A DNA stretch of 64,000 bases from Phlegmacium glaucopus (lineage: Eukaryota; Basidiomycota; Agaricomycetes; Agaricales; Cortinariaceae), in the NCBI GenBank assembly GCA_015039465.1, contig MU130378.1:810570-874569 (forward strand), read 5' to 3'. The translations under genes and the position numbers were made by a program. A model generated the notes under the pieces. That model worked only from the letters and a program-made list of their open reading frames with translations. It did not search any database and was not told the origin of the DNA. This document shows positions 34,875-45,047 of the stretch, in pieces. Numbering within the stretch: position 1 is the stretch's first letter; each line of letters begins with the position of its first letter.

Positions 34875-37062
34875 TTAATGTGCCCCCTTTGGCTGTCCAA
34901 GTTTTACCCATGCAGTCGCCATGAACAATATCCAAGCCGCAGCTATCAATGTAGCCGATATACAGCTCATGATTTTTCCTCTTTGCACCTCAGACTTGCT
35001 GATTTCTCGCGAGAATCGTGTGCGAGACGGAGTTCGATTGTCAGTCGACGAGTACCGGCTATGGTTTTCTGTGAGGAGAGGTGTCTCTTGCTCCGAGGTC
35101 TGTAATTCCCCAGAAGAGATGCGACGTGTACGCGGGGAATCCAGGACAGTTGAAGACAATCGACTTCGGCTTGACGCCAACTTGCTACGCCGCAAGTATA
35201 CCAGAAGGAGTACTGCAAAACACGCCAGTACATTGATAATGAGAAATACATCGAGGAGATATTGGAGCGCGGTATCGCTCCATTTGTTTTCGGGTCCCTT
35301 TGTATCAAGCAAAATCCCAGATAATGTTTGAAAGATCGCGGCCCCAGTTTGCTCAAGCTGAATCAGGTCATTTAGAGTTCGAACATAAGCAAGCAGTGTT
35401 GAAATAACGCACACTTTTATGAGCACCTAGAGCCGTTGAAATATATTTCGAATGTACGATTGTTGGCACAAGTACAACCAGCAATACTGCATGAAATTCA
35501 TCAGCTAAAGCAAAAATTTAAACTTGTTAAACCTCGAGCACTGACGAGGAGAGAAGCCGTGGCCTATCGCGAATAAAGAAATACCCGGTAATGGTGTTTT
35601 TGTCCAGGTCGGTGGAAGTACAAACCACGAATAAGCTCCCATGGTTAAGAATGAGGATAGTAAAAGGAGTTGGATTATGATCGGACGATGCCTTAGGCGG
35701 TCCACGATATAGCCACACTGTCGAGATGGTGAATCCACATGCGAAAACAAAAATAAACTCTTAACCAACCAATGGATACAAAACGATGGAGCCGGCCAAA
35801 AGATACGATGAGGTATTGGCGGCATCCCTTTCCGACATATGATACCGCCTTTCGATGATATTGCTATCGGGTAACGTGAGGTAAGTTTTTTCCTGCCAAT
35901 TTAGACGATAAGGGAAATACACACGCGGAGAGATGAGTAAAGGGTGACCAAATCATGCCATAGAAAAAGTTGAAACACATGTATCTGTTCGCAACTATCG
36001 TAAGCAGTAGAAATGGCGATTAAAGGCATGCGCTTACGCCCAGAACACATCGCCAAGGTTAGCAATCTGGCTAAGGTAAACCTTGCGTTTTTCTGCTACC
36101 TTTTTCAGCGCTTGTGCCTCCGAGAGATTAATTGCCAGACGACGCCGAGCTTCATGGGAGATGTCTGGCGCTTCCAATTCCGCACCAGCACCATCTACAA
36201 ACCACCTCGAGGAGGCGACATAAACAAGGTTGATAATAACAGACAGTAATGCAAGGCACGTGGAAATGTAGAACGGCGCATGAGGTCCAAATCGTTCCGT
36301 GAGGGGGTATGAGGTCCGAGCGGATATGAACGAAGCTACCTTGCCTGCGATTAAGCCGAAGGCCATGGAAACTCCCAATCCATGAGACTTGAAGAAACGA
36401 ACGATAATTGTTTCTTGGACAACGGCCAACGGACTGACTCCCAGGCCAAAAATGAACAATCCAACTGTCATCAGGCCAACATTTTTCCAAATATCACCAC
36501 ATAGAAGAAGAAATTGCCCTATGACAAATATCAGACTTCGAATTGGGAGATAGCTTTAAAGATTGCACCTAGAAAAATGACTCCAGTAGCCAATATACTT
36601 GTAAATGTCGTACCCAGACGGCTTGCAAGAATTCCGCCAATGAGTGGTGTCCAAGTACTATTTATGTTGTAGGCTGATAATAGCAAACCAAATTCTGTAT
36701 TAGAGGTTCCCAGCTCTCGTTGCAGCCGACTCTTGAGGGGCCCAAGTATATTTGAGGCGCTACACAGCCTGTTAACGCGGGTATGATATGCAATGCATGA
36801 ATACGAACTAATGACTTCCTACACTCAAGCTGCACGCACATAGCAATGCCAGTACTCGAATGGAAGCCGCCCTCCGCCTGTGTTGGGAAGATTCTTGTTC
36901 ATCAAGGACCACTGTTAGTTGATCACCCTCAGATGTTGCAGGTTCAAAGCGTTCCGAATCCGAGTCGCTTGTTGCAGCTTGTAAGATGTGATTGCACGAG
37001 AGGCGAAGATAGTCTTCTTCATTAGGTTGGTCGTTGTGAACTGACATGAGAAGCGTGTTCAT
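34875..37062 (-). CDS. Major facilitator superfamily transporter, MFSD1-like
   Basis: Twelve-helix transporter. A soluble N-terminal region (from ATG 37062) precedes the first helix (IRVLALLCACSLSVGSHYAS). The next loop, SYILGPLKSRLQRELGTSNT, is followed by FGLLLSAYNINSTWTPLIGG, typical of MFSD1-type carriers. FGLGVSPLAVVQETIIVRFF and LGVSMAFGLIAGKVASF continue the N-half. The C-half has LLLSSFLTMGAYSWFVLPP, FAIGHGFSPLLLVVLVP and LVYLRR before a Ser-rich cytosolic loop. A final helix (ISATLIAAAWILFMATAW) comes near the stop at 34875. Animal MFSD1 is a lysosomal dipeptide exporter; substrate here is not deducible. About eight introns. Confidence 0.8.
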
Positions 37063-37127
37063 CTGATGAAGCTTGTTTTAAATGATTGTTTATCTGATAT
37101 TGTTAATCTGATAAAACTATCCAGTCA

Positions 37128-37931
37128 TCAAACACGTGATAAGTTCTGTGACTGTCTCTTCCACCGACTCGAATTCACCCATAAACAAGTCGCCACCATT
37201 GTCAACACACACAATCCAAACTCTGTCCATCCTAAAGTTTCTACCGTCAAAGACTGTCGACATCTAGATATCGTCGCTCGTCCTGCACAATCTGATCCCG
37301 TTCGCGTGTTGTGCATGATACCTGCAGCCGTGCCCTTTGACTTCCATTAGATGAAATACCACCCAAACTTGAGTGGTGGACGCACCCATAATAGTGAAGT
37401 GGCCAGTAACCAAAATACTGAACTTGCCACATTTGCGAGGAAATGGCTGGCCCCGTCGACATACCACAACATGTAGGTCGTCGAAAACAAGGTGGTCCAC
37501 GCTGCATTGAAGCAGAACATAATCAACCTTTTTGTCGAAGGGGAATCTTAATTGCTTTCCAAGTTATCTCAGTTCCGTACTCACAAATGGTGATACTTTG
37601 GACTTGGCCAAGTCCCATTCTCATTTCCAGCGCTGATCAAAAACGCGGTCAGACCTAACTCAGCCATGGCCGACAGTGTCATCATCGCAAATAAGAATGG
37701 GTGGTAATGCGCTTCCAAGAACGGCATTTTCCCTCGACTACGACGTGGTGTCTGTTTTATAATAATCTCGACGGGAAATTTATTTGACAAATAACCTGGT
37801 TCAATAGTAGATGTTCTACGCTGCCGGAGCGGTTGAAGTGGAATATAAGAAGTTGATGCGGAGGACGGAAAATGGCTGGAAGAAGATCGTTGGCGTAAAC
37901 GCAGGGGAGCAACAGAAGGTGCACTCTCCAT
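37128..37931 (-). CDS. Four-helix MARVEL-type membrane protein
   Basis: The real start is ATG 37931 (MESAPSVAPLRLRQRSS); an upstream in-frame GTG is not a start. A basic cytosolic N-terminus leads to helix 1 (FLFAMMTLSAMAELGLTAFL), and after an intron helix 2 (IMFCFNAAWTTLFSTTYML). The third helix is HFLANVASSVFWLLATSLLW. After an intron that includes an in-frame stop if unspliced, the chain continues GIMHNTRTGSDCAGRATIS, CRQSLTVETLGWTEF and helix 4 (GLCVLTMVATCLWV), ending at TGA 37128-37130. The layout and the conserved Cys-containing loop before helix 4 are those of fungal MARVEL-like proteins, which act in membrane apposition and eisosome-like domains. Family assignment is by topology and pattern. 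Confidence 0.7.
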
Positions 37932-39266
37932 AACAGCAGAAATACTTTCGCTCCTATGGCTGTGAATCACGCCTCTCGGTGGTTGGCAGGCTGGAAAACA
38001 GTAACGATCGCAGGCCGTTCAGATATTACATCAATGTGTGCATGTCCTTTTAGATGAAGATATCATGGCACACGAGGTCAACTGGCCACCCGAACAGGCT
38101 TCAAAGGCGTGTTCGAGTCGTCCGAACATCACGATCTGCGGCAGTACCGGCTTCTGAGATAAGGACTGGTCTGGGGTACTTCCGCTTTCCAGCAGTAGCC
38201 GTATGGTGCGCATAGAAAACATCCTCTGGCATTTAGAAAGCTGCGATAGATGTGGCATCCCCTTACTTGCAACCTCGCACATCAACTCGAACTTGGATGC
38301 CTCAACCTACATGTACCTAAATACGCCTTTCGGGCGTAGACATTGCGGCCGCTCTCAAAAGCCACATTTTCATTCTCAAAATTTTTATCCAGGATCTATC
38401 TGATAAACAGTCTTTGCCAAATTCGCCCCCCACACGCAGTTTTTCGTTGCAAGACATGAAGATAAGCTAATAAGTGGTATGAATGTAGTCGTTGACGAGG
38501 CGGGTTATGTGATAGAGAGGATCTTTGCGGTGGCGTGTTTTACGCCACTGGCTTCATTCCCGAAATTATTAAGCGGCTTGGAATGTACCTTTGGATGTTA
38601 ATGACAGATGGCATTGTCTAGATTTTGCTTGCGAATTGGAATTTGGAACGACTTTCTCATGAGGTACTAAGTCAATTGTCTATGCCTATGCAGACCACAC
38701 TTTCAACGCGGGTTTCAGAGAACCAGCTGTGGACGTCTTTTTACACTCAATTGTCAGCACTGCTTATCTGGAAGAATTACGCCGAGCTGGACGAGGTTAA
38801 GACCTCCTGCAGAGATCCGAAGGTGTAAAGGGGGATCAGGCGCGTCAGGGATCAAGATGTCATCCTTTGAGTTGTCTGTAAGCAGTACTCCAGATTGTGT
38901 TGTTCCATACGATATGAACTTGTAGTTCGTGAGGACTGCACGAGGTAGAGAGATCTGAAATGAGCCAACATCATGATCACCAACGTAGTCAAATTCATTG
39001 TTCAAAACAACAAAAGGCATCTGTACATAATCCTTAAGACGCTTGTTGATTTTTCATGTTCAAACGGATTCATCCGAATGTCCTCCTAAACAAGGGGTAC
39101 CAGATCGGATTCCGATCTATATTCATCGTTCACAACGATGAAGAATAGGAAATGACTCCTATAGACCAGTCTTTGGTCTTCAAAGTTAAGTATCGAGGTG
39201 CAATGTCTGGCCTGGGTACTGCCTAATCCCGACTTTGAAAAGGAAAAGGAGTGACGACGTTCATAT
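37932..39266. other. Gene-poor region with possible decayed coding remnants
   Basis: About 1.3 kb between the MARVEL-type gene and MYG1. Two minus-strand open stretches show protein-like composition: 38754-39020 (MPFVVLNNEFDYVGDHDVGS and on) and 38031-38285. I cannot join them into a gene or match them to a family, so they may be remnants of a dead gene. A cluster of inverted repeats at 39065-39239 is listed separately. Confidence 0.35.
39065..39239. repeat. Cluster of six short inverted repeats (hairpins)
   Basis: Successive perfect inverted repeats: 39065-39076 (CGGAT/ATCCG, loop 2), 39102-39118 (AGATCGG/CCGATCT, loop 3), 39122-39142 (TTCATCGTT/AACGATGAA, loop 3), 39145-39162 (ATAGGA/TCCTAT, loop 6), 39163-39179 (AGACCA/TGGTCT, loop 5), and 39179-39186 with 39232-39239 (TTCAAAGT/ACTTTGAA, loop 45). 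They sit just past the 3' end of MYG1. The 9-bp stem with a 3-nt loop is the least likely to be chance. No ORF or known RNA family fits. Confidence 0.55.
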
Positions 39267-40728
39267 TCACATAGTGAGGGCGGTCTGAGCGATCTTCAAA
39301 GCGCCATCCTTGGTTTTGTGACCTATATCTGATGTCAGAACAGATGGGGCAGGGGTTTAGATATGTATCTTACCACCAATAAATCCAGACGCATGGATGA
39401 AAATTCCTCCTTCAATTCCAGACACCCTCGAGAGTTCCTCATCTCTCAGGCCTCGCCAATCCTCAGGTAGTGCTTTCCGGCTTTCAAAGCTATCCGTAGA
39501 AACAGGAACTGCTTGAACGCGCCAGTTATTCGCTGTTTCGTCTGGGTAAACAACATATATTGCCTTGTTGGCTTCGATGGCTGTGTCCTGGTCTGCTTCT
39601 AATTCCAATAAATGCTGCTGAAATAGATGTTGGACGAATGAAAGTGTAATTCAGAGATGAACCAGAATCACCTTCCACGGAAGGAATTGCTCTAAGAGGA
39701 TTATTTGTCCTGTGGGGTCAACAGACGCCTTGCTCGTCGCGATTGAAGAAATGAGGATGTCCCGTGCTGGGAGCCAGGCATTGGCATAGAAATTTAACTT
39801 TCCCAAAAATTCCGACCCAGTGAGGAGGGAAGCCTGCGCGAATAAAGCCTAAATAAAGAGTTTTAGAGCTTGCTTTTCAAAAGGTCAACCGATGGCTCAC
39901 ATCAACGCCGTCGGAATCCGTGGATTGGTTCCACGCGGGGTTGAGAGCGGCAACTCTGCTAGACAGGTCTGTTCTGCTGTGGTATTTTGGTTTTATGTCG
40001 TTCGGATACTGCGAGATGCCGTTATCGATCGCATCGATGGCCTCAATGAATTCCTATAGACACAGTTGGGTCGCAATTCTAATACTAGCAATTGACCCTG
40101 TACCTTATAGAGCTTTAACCACAAAGTGTGAACTTGGGGATCATCTAGAGAGGCTTGAATGTTGTTCGCGATGATGTCTCGTCCAAAATGCCTATGATAT
40201 GTCAGATCACTAGTAAATAAACCATAGAATGGATGTTCACTTGTATATTAGGCCGGCCGAGGATAGTTTGGTCTCGAAGCCGTGACCAAAGACCTCGGTA
40301 AAACCACGCTGGTGGTGGTCAAATTTGAGTGTCGATTCATCGTATACAGCACCAACATCGACGACGATGTCACATGTATCGAGAACAGCAGGATCGCGAC
40401 TTCTTTTTAATGCTGATGGACAGTTAGAATTGAATCTCGAGGGTATAAATCGCCTTGCCTGCATCGTGAAATGTGTTGGTTTGACGGAGTAGGAATACTG
40501 CGAGAGCTTCATCACAATGAAAAGTCCCGTTGTGTGTGCCTATGGTCTTTTTGCAACGTTGAGAGTCGTCGACAACCGACGGTGAAAACATACTTTTTCC
40601 ATTTTTTGACGTTTTGTTTGAGGATACTCGGATGACATGTATCTTTGGGAAAGTTTGCGATGAACAGATGGATGGATTAGGACACGTCGAGAAAAAATAG
40701 CTGATCGAAGTAGGCAAGTAGTCAACAT
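39267..40728 (-). CDS. MYG1: MYG1 family exonuclease (DHH-type hydrolase)
   Basis: MYG1 proteins are metal-dependent 3'-5' RNA exonucleases of the DHH superfamily found in nucleus and mitochondria. The start at 40728 gives a basic, mitochondrial-type leader (MLTTCLLRSAIFSRRVLIHP). The catalytic parts follow: TIGTHNGTFHCDEALAVFLL, ALKRSRDPAVLDTCDIVVDV and FDHHQRGFTEVFG, which holds the D-H-H. The tail motifs are HSRTDLSSRVAALNP, EQFLPWKQHLLELE, YVVYPDETANNWRVQAVP and GIFIHASGFIGG, ending at TGA 39267-39269. The intron 40413-40458 has a GC donor (G|GCAAGG) with a CTAAC branch and CAG acceptor; only this splice keeps the frame. A TIR element ends 38 bp upstream of the start. Confidence 0.9.
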
Positions 40729-40766
40729 GTTTTCTCGGCCTTTGCCGTCAGCTGAGAATTAGGATT

Positions 40767-40826
40767 TATGGAAAGCGGGACTGATCTGCTCAAAGTTTGT
40801 ACCTGCCGGCCGAATGCCGAACGCTG
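40767..40826 (+). repeat. Left terminal inverted repeat of the MITE-like element
   Basis: Inverted copy of 41318-41377. The core AAAGCGGGACTGATCTGC and GCCGGCCGAATGCCGA are identical in both; mismatches cluster at TTTGTACCTG versus TTTGCACATG and near the inner end. Confidence 0.8.
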
Positions 40827-41065
40827 ATATGTATAGCATTTCTATTTAACTTATCCATAAAATTACGAATCATACTCAAGGTAAATTTGAGATTGACAAT
40901 GTCTGGGTAGTGAATATACATTGCGCTTTCTTGCTTATCGATGTAGTTTGAATATTGTGCTTTTTTCTTCTTCGTTTTTCATCTTTCAGATTTCTCTGTA
41001 AATTATATCCTTGTTCTCAAATTGCGCTGAGTCACATATATACAAGTAGGATGGGGTAAAATGTC

Positions 41066-41236
41066 TTAGAATTTACTAGAATGGTCCCATTCCGAGTCTT
41101 CCACTGTACTAAATACAGAAGGGGCCACTGCCTCCTTTCCGGTCGACTTGTGACCAGCCCTTATATGAGGCCGAGACGACCTTGCAGGGAACCTGATGCA
41201 AGGAACTGTCACAGGTCTACCTTTACGGCTGGGCAT
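41066..41236 (-). other. 56-codon open frame inside the MITE-like element
   Basis: Starts at an ATG and reads MPSRKGRPVTVPCIRFPARS, later AGHKSTGKEAVAPSVF, ending DSEWDHSSKF and a stop. Base composition is more GC-rich than the rest of the element. It could be a captured gene fragment or chance. I do not recognise it, and coding status is doubtful. Confidence 0.25.
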
Positions 41237-41317
41237 AGCTCTTGAAAAGATGTTTTGCAGAGTGAAAACGACAATATCATATATTGAATATTGAATATAA
41301 AATTTAAAATAACGTAG

Positions 41318-41377
41318 CAGCCATCGGCATTCGGCCGGCATGTGCAAACTTTGAGCAGATCAGTCCCGCTTTCCATA
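41318..41377 (-). repeat. Right terminal inverted repeat of the MITE-like element
   Basis: Reverse complement of 40767-40826, ending GCTTTCCATA on the plus strand. See the element entry. Confidence 0.8.
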
Positions 41378-41523
41378 GGTCTCGGTTTTATGGTGGGATA
41401 AGATCATTACCATGAACGAGACTAGGTCTAAATTGAATTGTCCTGGTTATACAATAATATGATAGGGTGAAATCGTGGTAAAAGAAGAAAGTGTCCCGGA
41501 TGCATATAAAGTGCATGTGAAAT

Positions 41524-42036
41524 TTACAGCACAACCAATGCCCCTCCAATCAATGATCCAACTAGACCTGCAGCAAGTCCTTTTCGAGCAAGCGAAGTAG
41601 CGGCAGCAATGTAATGATCGGGTGGCCCATATGCACCGCCTACGCCTGTTTGTCCAGGGGAGGGAGCACCTCCCTGACCTCCGCCATTTATGTTTGTAGG
41701 AGCGGTAGGTAGAATAATTGTCGTCGTCGGTGTTGTTGAGGTCGTAGTGTTGGCAGTTGAATTAGAAGCGGCAGTTGAATTTGAAGTGGAAATAGGTTGT
41801 GTTGTAGTGAATACTGATGTGGCGATGACTGTGCTCCCAGAGGTTACAAATGTTGAAAGAGATGTGGATGTAATGACAGTGAGAGATGGCGAGGGGGATG
41901 GCGATGATGATGACGATGAGTTTGTGGAATTCTAAATTGGCTGTATAAGCTAAATGAAAATATGAAAAGGAGAAGAGTGTGATACCTGTGCATATGCCAA
42001 GAAGGGGAGCAGCAGTAGGACCAGCACTGGCAACAT
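41524..42036 (-). CDS. Ser/Thr-rich GPI-anchored cell-surface protein
   Basis: Two exons: the first gives a signal peptide (MLPVLVLLLLPFLAYAQ, ATG 42036). After a short intron that ends at ...AATTTAG the second reads NSTNSSSSSSPSPSPS and a long Thr/Ser region with several N-x-S/T sequons (NSTAASNSTANTTTSTT). A Gly-rich spacer (NINGGGQGGAPSPGQTG) precedes a small-residue cleavage zone and a hydrophobic C-terminus (GLAAGLVGSLIGGALVVL) at the stop 41524-41526. A signal peptide plus a hydrophobic tail with no cytosolic residues is the pattern of a GPI anchor. The chain of about 155 residues is probably heavily O-mannosylated. No catalytic domain is seen. It is divergent from the gene at 42088 with 51 bp between starts. 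Confidence 0.78.
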
Positions 42037-42087
42037 GACTGCCAGGGAAAGAAATATTATTATTATGTAATCTGCAAGTGTTAAGCA

Positions 42088-43214
42088 ATGACCGTCATTC
42101 CATTGAGTTCAGCAACAATCCACGTTGTTCTTGACCACATCTGTCCCCTCTCAGCCCCGTTGCCGCCTCATATAATATCCACACCTCTTCGTCAACGCCA
42201 TCACTTTTTAGCCCTTACACCCAGTAATCCCATCGACTATCTCGCATGGCCTTCCCAAAATCAGTCACACGCAGTGAATCTGCTCCAATCCATTCCGGTA
42301 CTACCTTCACATGATCTTCTTTTTCCCGTACAGTATACTGCGGATCTAGAGAATGTATCTGCTTATGCCCGCATTACATCCGACATCAATCTTGTATTTA
42401 TCTGGAGCGCTACTGAAGGCTGGCAATACCACAACGTAGCACTCATGCCTTTCCCTGCAAATTCATACGCATCCCTTACTGATGCGATGGCCCTATACTC
42501 TGCGGATGACTTTCTTCCGGAGCAGCATCATACCATTAATGTTGCAGATGATGACGATCATTCATACTGGGACTCCTATGGCCAGGGTGAAGTTTCCGAT
42601 TCTATCTCCGGGGCCACTCTGGACCCTGATCCCAGCTCAGAGGATGCATACTGGGCTCAATATTCAGGTGTACAAGGTTCGCACTCAGCTACTTTCCACT
42701 TTATCTCATTAAACATGATGCAGGATCGGGAGATTCCACCCTGCCGTCACCAATGCCTAGGAAGAAAGTGTATGAAACGGACGTAGACCCAATGCCTGAA
42801 CGCATCATCGTTCCATCTGACGATCTACAACTCCATCACATCGAACCCTATAATCCTCTTGAACCGTTATCTCCAGAGACTCTCGCCCGCCGTCTGGCTG
42901 CCCTGTCTTCTCGTTCTGGAGCCAACTCGCCGCCATCCCTCGATGATTCCCCAGACTCGGAAACGCCCTCCCCTAATCTTGGGGAAGTAAGCCACAATCA
43001 AACATCCTCGTCACCGAGTATATCCCACCAACAATTAAATGAACCCGTTATTATGCACCCTCAATCCGACTCGGACGATCGAGCTCAAAGCGCCTTACGC
43101 GATAGCATTAGAAGCTTATATCATTTTTGGAAACTGAGCAGGCCAGGTAGACCCTCAGATCAGGACAAGACGCTTTTCCTATCCACTGTATATCAGGTCA
43201 TTGACCAGCTATGA
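42088..43214 (+). CDS. Conserved-looking protein of unknown function
   Basis: Two exons with an intron at about 42676-42722 encode about 360 residues, ending YQVIDQL-TGA at 43214. The first third is folded-looking (LFPVQYTADLENVSAYARIT, LVFIWSATEGWQYHNVALMP). Two similar aromatic boxes follow: SYWDSYGQGEVSDSI and AYWAQYSGVQGSGDSTLPSP. Pro/Ser-rich disordered sequence then leads to a C-terminal helix (ALRDSIRSLYHFWKLSRPG, DKTLFLSTVYQVI). I cannot name a family. The paired YW-x-x-Y boxes and structured ends suggest a real fungal protein. Confidence 0.75.
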
Positions 43215-44078
43215 TTCTCCGTCGTCATACAAATGTGTTGTATCTGACTCCCACCACTCGCATGCGCTTAACGTTATTGATAGCACAACTCAACCATCAA
43301 TGTATTTAAACCATCACGAAGGAATTCGTATACTTATGACTGGCAGTTGGCAGTGAGGATCGTCGTCGTCGTCGAGACATGTGCTGTAGCCGTTGTGTGG
43401 ACGTCAAATTGTGGGCCAGCTTGGCAATCGGTTATTGCCCCACGTTCCAGCTCAGCGAAGAACATGAAGCAATCATTGGACCATTAGGGGCATTGGAAGA
43501 GAAAGACCGTATCTCAATCCATAGAGTTGGCAAAATATTCCTACTTGCCTTACCAGCTTCCAATCTGCACTTGAGAGCTTTTTTCCCTTGGTCTCAGTGA
43601 ACATTGTCATCCTATCCCCTAATATTTACGCCTTTTGACGGCAGTCTGTATTCTGGGCAGGAAAAGAAGCCAGGTCGGGACCAATGGAAGGGAGTTGATT
43701 ACCAAAATGAGTTGCTCATAATGGTATCTCGAACTCATAATCCAGCGTGTAGAAGAAGTGTGCTCGCGGCGCTATACCTCAAGAATTCCGCGAGGCTCCA
43801 CTGCAACAACAACAAAAAGGCCAGCCGTATGCCCTATACTTATGCTTGTTAGGGTGGACCATGGCTTTCCATTTGAGCTAGACTGTTGGAGCCTCAATGA
43901 CTTATGAGTCCGCGGCTAGGCTAAAGGGTTGGAGGAAAAGAGGCAAAGTAAAAATGACAGCGAAGGTTGTATGAAATTCTAGAAGAAAAAACGAAAAGCG
44001 CATTCGCTGTCAGACTGAGCAGCAAAGAGGTGTATACTTATTTCTCTACTTACCAGAAAGGGTTGCTGAGATCCGTGA
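43215..44078. other. Gene-poor region
   Basis: About 860 bp with no supported gene. Small open stretches (for example 43379-43600) lack any recognisable motif. A short CGTCGTCGTCGTC run occurs at 43361-43373. Confidence 0.4.
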
Positions 44079-44594
44079 CACCATGACCGTGTATCTTCGA
44101 CATGTCACCCGTACAGTTCTAGAGTACTATACCACAAACCCCCTGCCACTGAAGACGTATGGTATGGGCCGTGGACTACAATCCTCACAACCCTCTTCCC
44201 CTCCACCCAAGGATACATAGTCACCCCGCAACCCCGCCTTCTTGATGATCCTGAAAGTCACATTCCCGACTTCATCATTGAGGTCGTGAAGATGGCTACA
44301 GTTCCACTCACCTTTCGGTCTGTCCTTATAGTCAAAATCAAAAACTCCCAGAATTGGGGATCTGGAATTCCAGCTCTTCAAAACCAGCTCAATCGACGAA
44401 CTGACGCTGCTTTCGCCGGCACTGCGTACTCCAAGGTCTACTGGATCGCAATCATTGGATCACATTGGAGATACGGCGAGAAGGAGGATGACAGACAAGA
44501 TGTGCAGCCCCTCATTGATTGGCATGACACCACTCACGACCAAGCCTATTTTGACGACCTCCAAACCCTGATGCGTCTTGTCGCTGCTCTTTAG
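44079..44594 (+). pseudogene. Fragment of an uncharacterised fungal family
   Basis: A frame stays open from after the TGA at 44076-44078 to the TAG at 44592-44594 (171 codons) but has no ATG in its first two-thirds, so the 5' end is missing or lies in an unseen exon. It reads PPATEDVWYGPWTTILTTLF, HIPDFIIEVVKMATVPLTF, VLIVKIKNSQNWGSG, KVYWIAIIGSHWRYG and VQPLIDWHDTTHDQAYFDD. I recall this pattern as a repeated family in mushroom genomes. The series D-F-I-I-E ... V-x-I-K resembles a restriction-endonuclease-like (PD-D/ExK) core, but that is inference. It is probably a truncated copy. Confidence 0.5.
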
Positions 44595-45047
44595 TCCAGT
44601 TCTTTATTTCAGCCCATTCTTGATTCAATGCTCGCCCATGCTACACGAGATTCATGTCTTGGTCATGGTGTGGCTTTATATAGGGACTATGAGAATTGGG
44701 TTGCTGCATGAACGGGGAGCGAAGATGAGGCAAACCGATAGTATTTGATCATTTGCCAAGTCGGTGTACTATGAATGTGGCCGCGTGCTGCGGAGTTCCA
44801 TCCTCAAGATAGACTGAGGCATACCTCTCATCGACACTACTATTAGAGAGGCGCATATGAGCAACTGGCTGATTCAATGTCGGTGTTAAAGTTGCCATGC
44901 TGATTTCCGGGATAAACAAGAGGTCGCCAGTTTTTGAATGTTCAACGCCCGCTTAGGAAGACAAGGCAGTAGTAGCAATATCGAGAGCATTGACACGGCT
45001 GGTCTCGCACATCTCTTGGTCCAACACTAGTCATACGAATCAACGAT
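44595..45047. other. Gene-poor region
   Basis: About 450 bp. I see no gene, RNA or repeat I can support. Confidence 0.4.

Larger units (their letters stand above)
40767..41377. mobile_element. Non-autonomous TIR transposon (MITE-like), about 0.6 kb
   Basis: Two imperfect inverted copies of a 60-bp sequence bound the element: TATGGAAAGCGGGACTGATC and on at 40767-40826, and its reverse complement at 41318-41377, differing at only a few bases. The outer TA at both ends fits a TA target duplication, the pattern of Tc1/mariner-type MITEs. The interior is AT-rich except for a GC-richer 171-bp block at 41066-41236 that is open on the minus strand. There is no transposase. The left end lies 38 bp upstream of the MYG1 ATG, so it must be in or next to that promoter. 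Confidence 0.75.

Noticed and set aside
41690..41935. Val-rich plus-strand frame MFVGAVGRIIVVVG and on
   Set aside because: It is the mirror of the Thr/Ser-rich GPI-anchored protein on the minus strand, which has a signal peptide and anchor.
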